Of a DNA stretch of 64,000 nucleotides, positions 1 to 12,371 are shown piece after piece. The DNA comes from Sialis fuliginosa (Eukaryota; Arthropoda; Insecta; Megaloptera; Sialidae). The stretch spans positions 3,162,001 through 3,226,000 of the forward strand of contig OY540815.1 of NCBI GenBank assembly GCA_961205875.1, written 5' to 3'. The translations under genes and the position numbers were made by a program. The notes beneath the pieces are model-generated. The model saw nothing but the letters and a program-made list of their open reading frames with translations, did not search any database and was not told the DNA's origin. The first letter of the stretch is position 1. Each line of letters begins with the position of its first letter.

Positions 1-44
1 AGGTACAAAGTACGTGCGAGAGTCAGCGACTTGGTCAGCGACGA

Positions 45-120
45 CGCAAACACATCATACGTTTATATAAAACGTATGATGTGTTTGCGACATTGAGGTT
101 ATATAAACCTCAATGTCGCA
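45..120. repeat. Two overlapping hairpins with identical loops
   Basis: Bases 45-64 and 70-89 are perfect 20 bp reverse complements around the loop ATATA. Bases 86-100 and 106-120 are perfect 15 bp reverse complements around the same loop ATATA. The hairpins share TGCG at 86-89, so only one can form fully at a time. No protein signal is present. They may be the ends of a small foldback or an inverted-repeat remnant; the family is not recognised. Confidence 0.8.
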
Positions 121-299
121 AATGACGTGACCTTGAATTTGGAACGTATTCACGTCAATCCTTCGACTGTGCATTCCGACACAGTCACACCCATTTTTGT
201 ATCATAAAAATTTCAGTGTTATTTGACGTGTTGCCCTAAAAAATAATACGATACATTAAGTTGGCTTAAATGTAGGCATAATAAATGTTTAACAGAACA

Positions 300-800
300 T
301 TCAGAGGAGCTGCCATTGGTTTACTATTTAATTTTATAAAAAAATATTCAATTTTTTTCTTAATACGCGCCTGATTATTTTTTCAAATATTTTTATTGTT
401 TTAACAATTTCAATATTTTAAAATTTTCTGCTTTGCTTATGTAAAAATGACATTTTGTATGTCAAAGTAAATAGCAATTGAACAAAAGGAAATTGATTAC
501 TGAGATATCTTGAAAAAATAACTATTTTGGGATGCCATCCCACCCTTTTATACATGATTTTAAAGGTTTTTAAATGGAACCGTCCTCTAGCTAGACCAAA
601 CCAACAAACCAAGTTTCATTATTATAGGTTTAAGTAGTTAATACGTGCGACAAGGATTCACTGGACAGACGCGGAAAAAGTGTTTTCTTGACTTAAACCG
701 AAAAGATTAATTGAAAATTCTGAAATCGAAGAACAACTTTTTTTCTTTTTGAAAAACGATCGCAAAGCTTCTCTTCGTTATGGAGAGAGGAAACTAATAA
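300..800 (+). repeat. Dispersed repeat family A, copy 1 (degraded)
   Basis: This shares the order of landmarks with copies near 2436, 40850 and 55605: a CTTAATACGCGCCTG motif, GAGATATCTTGAAAAAATA, TTTTGGGATG, GACCGTCCTC, CCAAGTTTCATTATTAT, then GACAAGGATTCA and GACAGAC. Such text (ccaagtttcat...ggttcagtggttcatgagt...gacagac) is common in non-coding insect interspersed repeats. No terminal repeats or open frame are preserved. A 64-codon open frame on the minus strand (418-612) falls inside the repeat and is not a gene. Confidence 0.65.
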
Positions 801-1577
801 TTTTGTAGAGATGAATTTTTCCCAGCATTGTTTTGTCAGATTAAATGATAGTTACATATGCATAGGTATTTGTTTTTTACCGCTTTGCCAAGTTTGTTAC
901 GACATTCTATTCATTAACAATTTATTTAGCTTCCAAAGACTCGGAATTGTTTGTTCCTACATTTATAATGATTGTTATTCATGTTAGTCAATACACTACG
1001 TCATAAAAATTTACGACACTTTTTTAACACCTTGTATTTTATAGCCAAAGTTGTAACCAATAGAATTAATTATCAATGCTTTTGTAGACATATCAGACGC
1101 CTAGTAAAAAACTGGCCGTTTGTTAAAATCGCACAACTTTGGAGTTTAGTAGGACAGCATTATTGTCTGGCGGTCAAGGTAACCAATCGTCAATACTGCC
1201 ATCTTGTAATTTTTCACACTCCAAGTTTTTTCCCCTCACGCGCATAAAGTGAATACGAATACATATGCACGTTTATCTGCGCAGAATATATATAATAATG
1301 AGACACGTGTGCTTTGACAGCAGTTTTTATTATTGTGTGGTTATTACGCATATTACTGTCACTTCTGTATATGAATATATGCGGGCGCGGCGAACATTAC
1401 TATGATTGGTCGACAAAAAAATCAGAAGGTGGTAAATATTAGCGGTCGAACAATTACGATGAACGGACAGTAACGATCCGGACAATAATGATGTTCTCAG
1501 TATTTTTATTAGGTTTTTGATTTGTTTGTATATTTTAGATATACTACAAAACAGAGTCCCTCGTTGTGTGATATATA
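801..1577. other. No feature recognised
   Basis: AT-rich sequence without a convincing gene. A 91-codon open frame at 972-1247 (+) has no recognisable motif, and no splice-linked neighbours were found. I treat it as chance. The stretch at about 1240-1480 is slightly richer in CG but shows no core promoter that I can defend. Confidence 0.5.
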
Positions 1578-2103
1578 CAGGATAGTCCGGTTTGGGATAC
1601 AGATATTTTAAGAGCTGATTCTTTGACTCATTGTGAGTAAAAAATTGGACGGGAAGGTGGAGTCTATCTTCAACACCCTCTGAACTACAGGGTGTTTAAA
1701 GTAGTACTTACCAACACAGATTACCTCATAACTTCCAAAGTAACATAACTAGAGCAACCACAATAAGTCAGTTTCATAGGTATTTAACTAAAAAAATAAA
1801 CATATTTTTTGACTTTGATGAGCAATAACTCTGAACTGGAAATACGGTAGCAATATCGCTAATACTGAAAAATACGTTAGTTAATTACTTATGAAACCGA
1901 CTCATTGTGATTGCTTTCGTTACGTTACTTTGGAAGTTATGAGATAATCTTTGTTTGTAAATACTACTCTCAAGGAAGTTTTTAAACACCCTGTAGCTCA
2001 GAGGGTGTTGAAGATAGACCCCACCTTCCCGTACAATATTTTACTCACAATGAGCCTAAGAATCAGCTCTTAAAATATATGTATCCCAAACCGGACCACC
2101 CAG
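1578..2103. mobile_element. Foldback MITE family B, copy 1
   Basis: Inverted repeat with arms of about 230 bp. The left end reads CAGGATAGTCCGGTTTGGGA and the right end mirrors it (TCCCAAACCGGACCACCCAG). Internal landmarks are mirrored too: AAGAGCTGATTC against GAATCAGCTCTT, and CAACACCCTCTGA against TCAGAGGGTGTTG. TA flanks both ends (1576-1577 and 2104-2105), which fits a Tc1/mariner-type TSD, although TA is weak evidence in AT-rich DNA. It carries no transposase, so it would be non-autonomous. A single-arm copy lies at 32223. Confidence 0.75.
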
Positions 2104-2105
2104 TA

Positions 2106-2435
2106 TATTCGTATGAGACAGATACAAATGTCACAGACTCACCAAATGTAAGGTCCTGAGAACCGCAAGTTAAGACTCCTAGGAACGTTATGTATGCTCT
2201 CTGTCATACTGTCTCAATTAAACAAGATGGATATAGGTTGTATTTGTATATCCGAATGTCCTTTATATCGGACATCAAAATATCTTTAAATGATAATGTA
2301 AATATTAAATTATGGTAATGTAAAGGCGTTTTTGGTGTTTCCGCGTTTTGAAGCGTCTTCAAAAACATGTATTATCGAAATAAAACAGTGGCGTAATCTT
2401 CGAATACGCTTAAAGCATATTGCATCGTACTCTAA
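2106..2435. other. No feature recognised
   Basis: AT-rich spacer between the B foldback and family A copy 2. No repeat partner or reading frame was noticed. Confidence 0.45.
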
Positions 2436-3215
2436 CAAAAACATCTGCCAAGTAAATGAACAGTGCTTCCTTGTGCTAAATTCACCAAAGGTAGTTAATT
2501 ATTGAACAATTTAAATAAAAACCGATAATGTTGAGATAAATTGCCTGGAATTAGTTAACCATTTAATTTTTATACAATTTTACTAAAAAATATTAGTTCG
2601 AAATTTTTCTTAAAACGCACCTGAATATTTTTTCATATATTTTTAATTTTTTGACAATTTCAATCTAAATCTTTTATGGAAATGTCAAAATGACATTTAA
2701 AACGTCAAAAGGACATTTAATATATTCAAACAAATATCAATTTAGAGAAACAAAACACGAATTTTTAAAATAAATTGAGATAAATATTTGTAAGGGAATA
2801 TTTTACAACAAACGTTGTAGATCCATATTATAGGAAATTTAATGCTCTACAAAAAATATTCTATAAAATTTTCACGTAACGTGTCGTTCTTGAGATATCT
2901 TGAAAAAATAAATATTTTGGGATGTTACCCCTCCCCCTTACACACGATTTTGATGATTTTAAAATGGGACCGTCCTCAAGCCAGATCCAACCATCCGACC
3001 AAGTTTCAATAATATCGGTTGAGTGGTTCATGAGTTATGCGTGTGACAAGGATTCAGGGGACAGACGGACGGACGAAAAGTGTTTGCTTTGACATGAAAC
3101 GGATAAATCAATTTAAAATTTTGAAATCGGAGAACATTTTTTTTTGTCTCAATCTGAAACGATCACAAAGCTTCTCGTATCTTCGATATTGCGAGAAAGC
3201 AAAATAAATATCGAT
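2436..3215 (+). repeat. Dispersed repeat family A, copy 2 (longest)
   Basis: Begins AAAAACATCTGCCAAGTAAA. This is mirrored by the end of the minus-strand copy near 56276 and by a solo end at 57985, so this looks like a true family terminus. It continues through CTTAAAACGCACCTG, TTGAGATATCTTGAAAAAAT, GGGACCGTCCTCAAGCCAGA, GACAAGGATTCAGGGGACAG and TGAAATCGGAGAACA. No TSD or open frame was found. The class is unknown; a non-autonomous element is most likely. Confidence 0.65.
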
Positions 3216-3621
3216 ATTTCGTTTGGATGATACAAGTTTAAGTTTAATTTACTACATAGTAATGTAGCATTTTTCCCACCGAATTAAAGTTTTCTTTCAA
3301 GTCACAGTTAGTATGATGTATAGTTTAATGTTCCTTCTTTAAAGTCCAGTCATAAAATCGATAGTTTACATCATACTACTACAATAACTTAATAATAATT
3401 TTTAATTCAATTGATTTATAAACACATTTTAGGCTGCAATTACATTATCAAGGAAAGATGTCAAAAAATATGATCAATCTATGATTATATTATTATAGAA
3501 ACAATATAAATAAAAATATTTTAAAGTTGACTAATTACACTGTCATAATTCTTTGATCGAAGAAATTTGATCATATTTATTTGATAGGGTAATAACGGCC
3601 TTAAAGTCACTATTTTACAAA
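3216..3621. other. No feature recognised
   Basis: AT-rich sequence without a repeat partner in this window and without an open frame. Confidence 0.4.
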
Positions 3622-4152
3622 AAAGACGGACAAGTGCGAGTAGAATTCGCACCTAGTTATATAAACTTAATTATTGACAACAGTTAGTTACGTAAACAAT
3701 GGGCCCGATTCCCAATGCGTTTTATTGTGTAGGTGTCTTTACGTAGATGCTGTATAAATAAAACCGCAAAATTAAGTTTGTCACGTAATATTTCCACGTA
3801 GAATTAGAAATTAACGATTTTTGGTTTTTTCCTTTAGTTGTGCTATGAGGTATCCCTTTATACAAAATTTCAAGATTCTAGGTCAACGAGAAGTACCCTA
3901 TAGGTTTTGATAGCCAGTCTATCAGTATCAAAATATGCTTTGAAAAGTCGTATCTTTATATGGTATTAAATAAGTAACTTGATTTTTTTACAGAACTATG
4001 TATGTGACTGTAGACCTGAGTATTTGATATTAATTTCAACTTGATACATCTAGCCGTTCCTGAGAAAAAAATTTCTTGACTGACAGACAGCCGGACAACA
4101 AAGTGATCTTATATAGGTTTCGGTTTTTTATTTATTTTGAAGTACCGAACAC
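3622..4152 (-). repeat. Relic of a GGGTTCCG-type insect interspersed repeat
   Basis: Read on the minus strand this has the architecture of a family I associate with Lepidoptera. Degenerate ends (AAGTACCGAACACTAA at 4140-4155), a GACAGACAGCCGGACAACAAAG stretch nearby and TTGATACATCTAGCCGTTCC lie at one side. GACGGACAAGTGCGAG, followed by a short palindrome, lies at the other (about 3625-3655). Many substitutions show it is old. Family assignment is from remembered consensus text, not from a search. Confidence 0.55.
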
Positions 4153-5257
4153 TAATATTATTATTGAAAATTTTAGATACAATGTACACTACTTGTATGC
4201 AGGTTTGACGTTATAAAATATATTTCTTGGCCGGACTATAGCTATTATTTAATACTTAAGACCTGATAATACGAATATGCTTAAAGTTTTCAAAGTACTG
4301 CGCCATGAAAATTTATTTTACATATACTTAAAGTTCTAACATCGAATTAATCAAAGTCTTGGAAGTTTTACAACTTTTTGAATATAAGAATATTAAATTT
4401 AATAATCTTTTTGAATACCAAGTATTAAACTTGTTATATTTAGGTTAATGTATGAAGCAAAATATAAAATGATACAGATCACAAATATTACAGTAAAAAT
4501 TCGGTGAGATAAAAAATATATTAAATGATTATTTTTTATTCAACATACTGAACAGTTAAAATTTTTACTACTCACAAGGGGGCATTACGATGCATAGATG
4601 TGGGATTTCAGTCAGATTTTGGGAGGTGAAACTAGAGTAAATATAAAAATACATGTGTCCGAGCATTCAATCTCATGGCATTATTAATAAAGAATTCAAT
4701 TTTGAAAATATCAATTTCCTTAATATGGACCAATACCTTAATTAATTCTAAGGTCTTATGCTTTCTAAGTGTGAAAAAAAAAACCGGTTCAGTAGTTTTT
4801 ATGTTAATTCGGAATAAACAAACATATAGGTACAGTCAACAATTCTAGAAGCTATCAAAATAAATTACTATAATATTACCTACAAAAGCATCGACTCTAA
4901 TTTTATCTAATTTTCTTGCCAGCTGAAGATCCAGTTTTTCTGAAGTCAATAAATTAATAAAAACGATGCATATTATATAGATTCTGTATTATTAGTCTAT
5001 ATATAATATCCCTCTATAACTTCTTGAGTGGCTTAATTATGTCTAGTCTACCACCTGATTCCTCTGCGAAAATTTTTTTAAACGCGGATTTCCCTCTTTT
5101 ATTTTTCCGAAACATGTCCATTTGGTGTTGTATAAAAAATTTAAAGACATAGTATTTTTTCAAACTGTAGGAGTAAGATAATTAGATAAACGTGCGAGTT
5201 GGATAGGGTGTCTACCACCTACCTGTTGGCCGGCAGTAAAATTTTTCCTTATTTGTA
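4153..5257. other. AT-rich sequence with scattered repeat debris
   Basis: A short AAACCGGTTCAGTAG phrase at about 4780-4800, followed by GGAATAAACAAACATAT, resembles the tail text of many insect repeats. Nothing else can be assigned and no gene is seen. Confidence 0.4.
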
Positions 5258-5460
5258 AAAAATTAATTAATCTGTCTGTTTGTCCGTTAGTGCGCTTATA
5301 ACTCGAGAACCACTTATCCGATTTACGTGTGTTTTTTTTTTAATTCATAAATATTTTCTCTGGCCAGATTATAGGATATATTTTGTTACGTTAGGTAACT
5401 TAAGGAATAAGCAGTGACAATAATATTAAATCAAGTTTGCCGCCAGTGCGCCATACAGTA
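5258..5460 (+). repeat. Helitron-like family C, 5'-part copy 1
   Basis: Contains CTGTCTGTTTGTCCGTTAGT, GCGCTTATAACTCGAGAACC, ATCCGATTTACGTG, TTGTTACGTTAGG and AAGCAGTGACAATAAT in the same order as the fuller copy at 16676-17468. The 3' end with the CTAG tip is missing. Confidence 0.6.
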
Positions 5461-5591
5461 ACATATAGAGCCGTTTCGGGGCATGGGACAAGAGAGACCG
5501 ATCACGTGCACTCGATATCATTCAATTGTCATATGTCGACGGGCTCCCAGACTATATCGTTGTGCAGACAAAAACTTAACTATATTTTTTT

Positions 5592-6065
5592 TAGAATTCC
5601 GAAGAAACCCTATTAATCTCACTGTGTCGTCCGCCCGTCTGTCTATTCCAGTCTAAGAAAAATATATCGTAAACTATAATATATATTTATAAGCTAGAAA
5701 CATGAAATTTTTTATTGAATATGTAAAGTTATATCCTTTTGGAAAAACATTTCAGGGGGCGCAAAACAGCTAAAGTTAGACCAAAAAAAATTTTTTTATA
5801 CCAAGGCATGTGACATGTCAAAATGTATAATCAAACAAGTGGAATACGATCCTCTTTATTATTATTTTTTTCAACTCGAAAATAACGCCTGCAGGAGGCT
5901 CCAAGCAGTAATTAATTTTGCCCCTCCCCCCTTTAACTCGGTAACTAGTGACTGAAAAATCTGAAGAAAACAATGGTAACAGAGCTTTGGTGATACTATC
6001 AACGACAAATAATAAAACCAGCAATATCATTTCAAATGGAGAAAAATAGGGAGGGGCGATATAGA
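5592..6065 (+). repeat. Repeat family D, old truncated copy (D9)
   Basis: Diverged match to the first part of family D: GAATTCCGAAGAAACCC, TCGTCCGCCCGTCTGTC, TATACCAAGGCATGTGACA, a GCCTGCAGGAGGCTCCAAG block, TTAACTCGGTAACTA and GGGAGGGGCG. It carries many substitutions and lacks the family's 3' hairpin. A 70-codon minus-strand open frame (5818-6030) is a by-product of the repeat. Confidence 0.65.
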
Positions 6066-7124
6066 GTTATTTTATTTTTATTTTCAGAATGCAGGGTGAG
6101 TGGGGGCACATAAAATTACAACTAAAATTAATGATGATAGTTAGTTGTATTTAATGTTTATTTCACAGGAATCTTTTCAAGTGGCATATTTGGAGTGAGT
6201 TTAAATTTTGTATATAGTTAGTATGTCTATTAGCTGCTACTGGACAGATCGACAGGCAGCAAATAGACACACTATATAACCGATTTAATATATTTATTTT
6301 CAGGACGACAAGCTCTATCAATTTCTATTAGAAAATGTATTGGTGTATTGTCAAAATTCAAAATTTAATCTTATTTGAAATCGAATTGTATTCACATAAA
6401 GTAATTTTTAATCAGACTAATGAAAGAAATAAACATAACTAATGACAATTTAAAAAAAAAAAACGGAAAAAAAATATTTTCTCAGTTTACTATGATTTAA
6501 AAAACCGGCATTCCTTTTGTTTATAAACCGATATTAACGATTCTGGACTTATTTTAAAGAAAATTTTATGCTCTCTAAAAAGTCCTTTATTATAAAATGA
6601 ACAGTTTTAGAGAAAAACGCGAAAAACTATGAAAAAATGTAACCCGTCCGCCATTTTTCCGAGATGACGGCGGTAGCACAATTCGGATCAGCTCGGACTT
6701 TTTTTTGCATGATCAGGGACACTAGTAGAACGTTTTCACCAAAAATCATTTTTGTCCGAATTAGTTTTGGGTAAAAGTCTAATCTGATTGGACTATCATC
6801 TCGGAAATTGTAAATGATCAATTAATACTTAGCGATCATTGCCACTTCAGATATGTATATTGGAAATAATAAAGAAATATAATCCTTCGTGCAAACAGAG
6901 TAACCGGATCTTCCGGTAGTGGATGTTCTTTAATTAGTCAACGGGTACACGTTTATGGAATCTACCGTATTACTTAATTAATAAAGGACAATTAGCGTGA
7001 TCGGCTGTCATCATTACGTTGTTTAACATTCTCTGCTTGTATGTACCAGTGGTTTGTAAATGTTTTACCCATGTTCAAATAGTTTGTGTCAACGGCAAAA
7101 TCATGACTTATTTTATGGTCTAAC
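6066..7124. other. No gene or clear repeat recognised
   Basis: AT-rich. A 64-codon minus-strand open frame at 6627-6821 has no recognisable motif. The region around 6640-6800 is a little richer in CG but could not be tied to a family. Confidence 0.4.
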
Positions 7125-7126
7125 TA

Positions 7127-7336
7127 CACGGAGAAAAATGGAACTCGAATTTTAGGAAACGTTACAATTCCTAAATAAAAATTTACTATTCTTATCGCAA
7201 TAATTTACAAACATATTATTAAAGTTATAATCTTTTATTTAAAAATAAAATTTTGAAAATTATTGCAATACGGATAATACATTTTTATCTAGGAATTGTA
7301 ATTTTTCTTAAAATTTGAGTTCAATTTTTCTCCGTG
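7127..7336. mobile_element. 210 bp MITE with CACGGAG termini
   Basis: Begins CACGGAGAAAAATGGAACTC and ends with its mirror GAGTTCAATTTTTCTCCGTG. The inverted arms extend about 55-60 bp, including AATTCCTAAATAAAAAT against ATTTTTATCTAGGAATT, with an AT-rich core. TA lies on both sides (7125-7126 and 7337-7338), consistent with a Tc1/mariner-type MITE. No coding capacity. Confidence 0.8.
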
Positions 7337-7338
7337 TA

Positions 7339-8000
7339 GCTGTTACCCGTGACATCGTTTGCGTGAAATTTAGGTTAGGTATCCGTCCACCTTCTTCGAT
7401 TTCTTTCGACGAGTTTTATGAGCATCCAGGAATGTCAAGATTCATTTATTGTAAAGTAAAAAAAGTATTATGGAAGTAAAAGATTTTTGGGCTTATTGTT
7501 AGATTTAAACAAACGTTGGTTAATGGATAAAGTACCCGGGTATCTTAATTCTTTCATTTATATACTTACAATTAGTAAGATGTTTGGTAGACTGATGATC
7601 CAAAAATAGAAATTATGAGATATTTGATAAAAAAAAATGTTCGACCCCCCTACTCACTAAAAAATGTACTCAAATAATTTTTTTTCATCTCCCCCATTGA
7701 ATCTTTAGATAGATCTCCTAAAATGCTACAAAAATATTCTAGGAACTTTTGGTTTAAACCCTTCATTTACGAGAATATAAAAAAATATAACTAAGAAATT
7801 TATCCATTTCGTCAAAAAATATAATTATATTTTCAATCCTACATATTTCACAAAAAACGGATAGTTCACAACCTACGGGGTTCTAGATCAATAACCTTAA
7901 TATATAGTAGGCATACATGTTTTATAATTATAGTCTTCAGTCTTCCTTATTTTCGTATTTTGGTATATTATTATACTCTCTTGTTTTAAATCAAAGTATC
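7339..8000. other. AT-rich sequence with a relic of repeat K
   Basis: At about 7625-7750 the order GACCCCCCTACTCACT, ACTCAAATAA, CCCATTGAATCTTTAGATAG and CTCCTAAAATGCTACAAAAA matches family K, which is better preserved at 29240-29640 and 52805-53100. Nothing else was identified. Confidence 0.5.
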
Positions 8001-8008
8001 ATTATTAA

Positions 8009-9378
8009 TAGGGGTGTACCGGAACTGAAATTTTGAGTTCCGGCCGGAACCGGAATTACCGGAATTCACGAAAAAAATCCGGCCGGAATTCCGGCCGGAA
8101 CCGGAATTTTTTCAAAAAAATTCTGTATGAAATATTTACAAATAAAGAAAAGAAATAAAAATATTTTATACATAGGTTACGTTTTATATCAATACAATTA
8201 ATTATTTTAAATAGTGTAGGAATGAGATACATTACATTCTACAAAATTGTTGTATCTAATAAAAAGGATAAAATCGAAGGTGGTAAATCAGATATTTAGA
8301 AATAATTAAATATATCTAAAATGTTACCCATAAATGGGGAACAACTATTATTTTTCCAAAAAAGATAAATATAAAAGATATAATAATTAAATATCATTTT
8401 TATTACATATCTTGTATTACTAAAAATTTATTTTATGATAGTTAATTAATGTAATCATTTAAAATAAATATATCTAAAATATAAAGTAAAAAAATTGTTT
8501 TTGTGTTATGAAGTATTTATTTCCATTAAAAATAAAATATAAAATTATATTAATATTTTTATTTTTTTTACAAAAATACTGTTATTTGAGAATCTCTTAT
8601 ACCCAGTCTCACTACTTAAACTTATTTCTGTTCCTTATCTAAGTGTTCCTTAGTCTTAAGTTGAACCTAAATTTTACGTCGATCTCACAGGTCTATCTTA
8701 TTATCAAGGTAATTAAACCTTGGTTTATGTCAATATAATTAATTTTGGATATAAATTATGCATTGATCATCCAAAAAATATAGTAATATAGTAATACATA
8801 GAAATGTCACAAGCGATAAAAGAGAGGAGCAAGTTGTACGCAAAAAGAGCAATTATTAATACATATATTAAATATATGAAATTTCAAAGTATTATAATTT
8901 TTGTTCTTTTTTATATTAGTTTAAAAAAATACTACTAACATGTCATATAAATATTCAAGTCTATTCTTCAAACGAGTTATAAAAGCATTTACTGGAGGCT
9001 TTATTAAACAGTTTTAAAAAGGTTAATTTTGATTTGAAAATGATTATATCTATAATAAACTTGGCTTGAAATGCCATAAACTAATATACCTATGATATCT
9101 GCAGCATTGCCATCAATAATTTTATCAAAAATGTTTACAATATTCATTTTTGTGTACAGTTTTCAGGTTAAGTGATACTAAAGTATCACTTTGACTAGGA
9201 CATAAATTTAGGTAATACTTAACGACTTAAGGAACACAATAGTAGAATATAGAAATAAAATTAAAAATTCCGGCGGGGTCCGGCCGGAATTTTCTAGTTC
9301 CGGCCGGAACCGGAACCGGAATAAAATCGTAAATTCCGGCCGGAATTCCGGCCGGACCGGAATTCCGGTACACCCCTA
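8009..9378. mobile_element. hAT-type non-autonomous element (family F)
   Basis: Termini are TAGGGGTGTACCGGAA and TTCCGGTACACCCCTA. An exact 8 bp TSD, ATTATTAA, lies at 8001-8008 and 9379-9386. TAG..CTA-type ends and an 8 bp TSD are standard for the hAT superfamily. Both ends carry clusters of the palindrome TTCCGGCCGGAA and its variants, plausibly subterminal transposase-binding sites. The 1.1 kb interior is very AT-rich with no transposase frame, so the element depends on a partner elsewhere. A degraded single end lies at 24440. Confidence 0.9.
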
Positions 9379-9386
9379 ATTATTAA

Positions 9387-10344
9387 TATTCATTATTAGT
9401 TATTTTGCTTTTAATATATGTGTAGATAGATTAAATTAGCTAGGTATGTTCTCACATATTAATCATGTTCATTGACATTTTGTAGGTTTCTGGAATAAGC
9501 TATGTGCATTCTAGTGGACAGAAATCCTTTGTTGGCTGTGAGGTATTGACGATGGACTAATTTAAATCATTATTATCTGTTCATTAAATTGGATAGATTA
9601 GATCTATGTACCTATGTACATTATACAATATACATACATAGATGAAATATAAAATAGTGTGTTTAGGGTTAGGCGGCTATTATGTACACTATCAAATAAA
9701 TATGTAAAATATCTTTACAAACAATTTATCATATTTCTTTGATAATATACGAGATATTGTTCTACATATTACACTACATAAAATATTACATTGATAAAAT
9801 GAGCATTATATCTCAAAATTTTTTAGTAACCCACTTCAAGTTTACATTTTCTGAAAGAGTACATTACAGTCTCCATATTTACTTAATTTAATATCGATTA
9901 GTTTTAATTTTCTCTTATAAAAATATAAACAAAGTTAAATTTGTCGTGAAATTGAAATTTTTAAGTGACGGCAATTAACAGAAATACTTTTGAATTAACT
10001 TAATCTATTATCAAAATAGAACCCTATTAAAACTCAGCCAAATAGGATAATTAGAAATATGAAAATTTTCAGTTTACTTAAAAGGAAATCGATATTTCTG
10101 AAAAAATGGATCTGTGAAATATTAGTAAGTCTGATAGTTCAAAAAAATTCTGCCGAAAAGCGCCATAACTGACATTATAATAATCTGTTGTACCTATTTA
10201 ATTATTTTATTCAAAGGTATGACTTTTTTGCAAATTAAAATCATTAAATGTTTATTTTGAGTTCGTTACATCTTTAATCAAGATAATATTTGGTATGATT
10301 TGCATTAAAAAATGTGGAGCATATTTATTTTATCAGACATACAT
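9387..10344. other. No feature recognised
   Basis: AT-rich sequence with small ATAC/TATG-rich stretches around 9600-9780. No gene or family match was noticed. Confidence 0.4.
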
Positions 10345-11072
10345 AAAGTAGTCCAGCAAAGGAAGCATTTTGACAGGAAATTAAGAGGGCAAGCAATTTT
10401 ATGATTGATTCTTATAGATTTTGAACCGGAGAATTCGAAAAAAATAACCCGGACAAGCGAAAAGTGGTGCAACACCCTTAAAAATCGGGTTTAAGGGTGA
10501 AAACCCAATTTACAACCGTTTTTTCAATTTATCACAAAATCTAAAGCGATGATGGTATATTTTTATGGTTGATATATGTTCAGGACACTCAGACGAATCA
10601 ATTATGACCACATATACTAAATTTGACCAAAAATTATCCCTTCCAGAGGGCTTAAAAGACTTAAAAATGCATCTTTTCGGAGAAAATAGTTTAAAAATTA
10701 ATAACTTTTGTTAAAATCATCCAAATGACTCGTAACTAGGCTCAAATTGTGTCTGAAGTTCCAAAGAATAATAATGAACCATAATTTAAAAATATAATAA
10801 TAGTTTAACCAATAAAAATCGCTAATGTTTAAGGGTAAGTACCGTAAATTTTTGAAAAACTATCTTTTTACTATTTAAATAAAAACGTCAAGGTTGAATA
10901 TTTTTTAGTGAAACCAAGGTAGATACCTTCTATTTGTACATACAAACAAAATGAGACCCCCCAAAAGAATATTCAATTATTAGAACGGGTGCAAGTGCGT
11001 TTAGAAAAACACTGAATTTTTGTTGTATACAATTAAAAAAAATTACATTTTTCCAAACAAAATAATAGATTC

Positions 11073-11825
11073 AGGAAGCATTTTGACATGAAATTAAGAG
11101 GGCAAGCAATTTTATGATTGATTCTTATAGATTTTGAACCGGAGAATTCGAAAAAAATAACCCGAACTAGCGAAAAGTGGTGCAACACCCTTAAAAATGG
11201 GGTTTAAGGGTGAAAACCCCATTTACAACCGTTTTTTCAATTTATCACAAAATCTGAAGCGACGATGGTATATTTTTATGATTGATATATGTTCAGGACA
11301 CTTAGACGAATCGATTGTGACCACATATACTAAATTTGGCCAAAAATTACCTTTTCCAATGGGCTTAAAAGACGTAAAAATGCACTTACCCATAAACATT
11401 AGCGATTTTCATTGGTTAAAATACTAATATTTTTTTAAATTATGGTTGGTCATTATTCTTTGGAACTTCAGGAATAATTTGAGCCTAGTTACGAGTCATT
11501 TGGATGATTTTAACAAAAGTTATTAATTTTTAAACTATTTTCCCCGAAAAAATGCATTTTTACGTCTTTTAAGCCCTTTGAAAAACGTAATTTTTGGCCA
11601 AATTTAGTATATGTGGTCACAATCGATTCGTCTAAGTGTCCTGAACATACATATATCAATCATAAAATATACCATCGTTGCTTTAGATTTTGTGATAATT
11701 TGTAAAAACGGTTGGAAATGGGCTTTTCACCTTTAAACCCCATTTTAAGGGTGTTGCACCACTTTTCGCTAATCCGGGTTATTTTTTTCGAATTCTCCGG
11801 TTCAAAATCTATAAGAATCAATTCG
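11073..11825. repeat. Inner inverted pair of G units
   Basis: A second G unit starts at 11073 (GGAAGCATTTTGACATGAAA), repeating the text at 10366. It runs to about 11383, where AAAAATGCAC meets TTACCC and the sequence turns into the reverse complement of a G unit up to 11825. The inner left arm lacks the last ~130 bp of the unit. This suggests one G element inserted into, or rearranged within, another. Confidence 0.7.
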
Positions 11826-12371
11826 TTTCACTAAAAAATATTCAACCCTGGTGTTTTTAGTTAAATTTTAGTCAAAATGTAGTTTTTCTTAAAATTACGT
11901 TACTTACCCTTAAACATTAGCGATTTTTATTGGTTAAACGATTAATTTTTTTTTAAATTATGGTTGGTCATTGTTCTTTGGAACTTCAGGAATAATTTGA
12001 CGCTAATTACGAGTCATTTAGATGATTTTAACAAAAGTTATTAATTTTTAAACTATTTTCCCGAAAATATGCATTTTTCTGTCTTTTAATCCCTCTGGAT
12101 GAGGTAATTTTTGGTCAAATTTAGAATATGTGGTCACAATCGATTCGTCTGAGTGTCCTGAACATATATCAACGATAAAAATATACCATCGTCGCTTTAG
12201 ATTTTGTGATAAATTGAAAAAACGGTTGGAAATGGGGTTTTCACCCTTAAACCCCATTTTTAAGGGTGTTGCACCACTTTTCGCTTGTCCGGGTTATTTT
12301 TTTCGAATTCTCCGGTTCAAAATCTATAAGAATCAATCATAAAATTGCTTGCCCTATAAATTTCCCTTTTT

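Noticed and set aside
972-1247. 91-codon open frame in the first 1.3 kb
   Set aside because: No recognisable motif, no neighbouring exons, and its length is not convincing for intergenic DNA with stop-poor stretches.
11197-11427. Conserved MGFKGENP... frame in two G units
   Set aside because: Both occurrences are arms of one palindrome, so similarity reflects shared descent of the repeat. The inner copy stops at an inversion breakpoint. No known domain.
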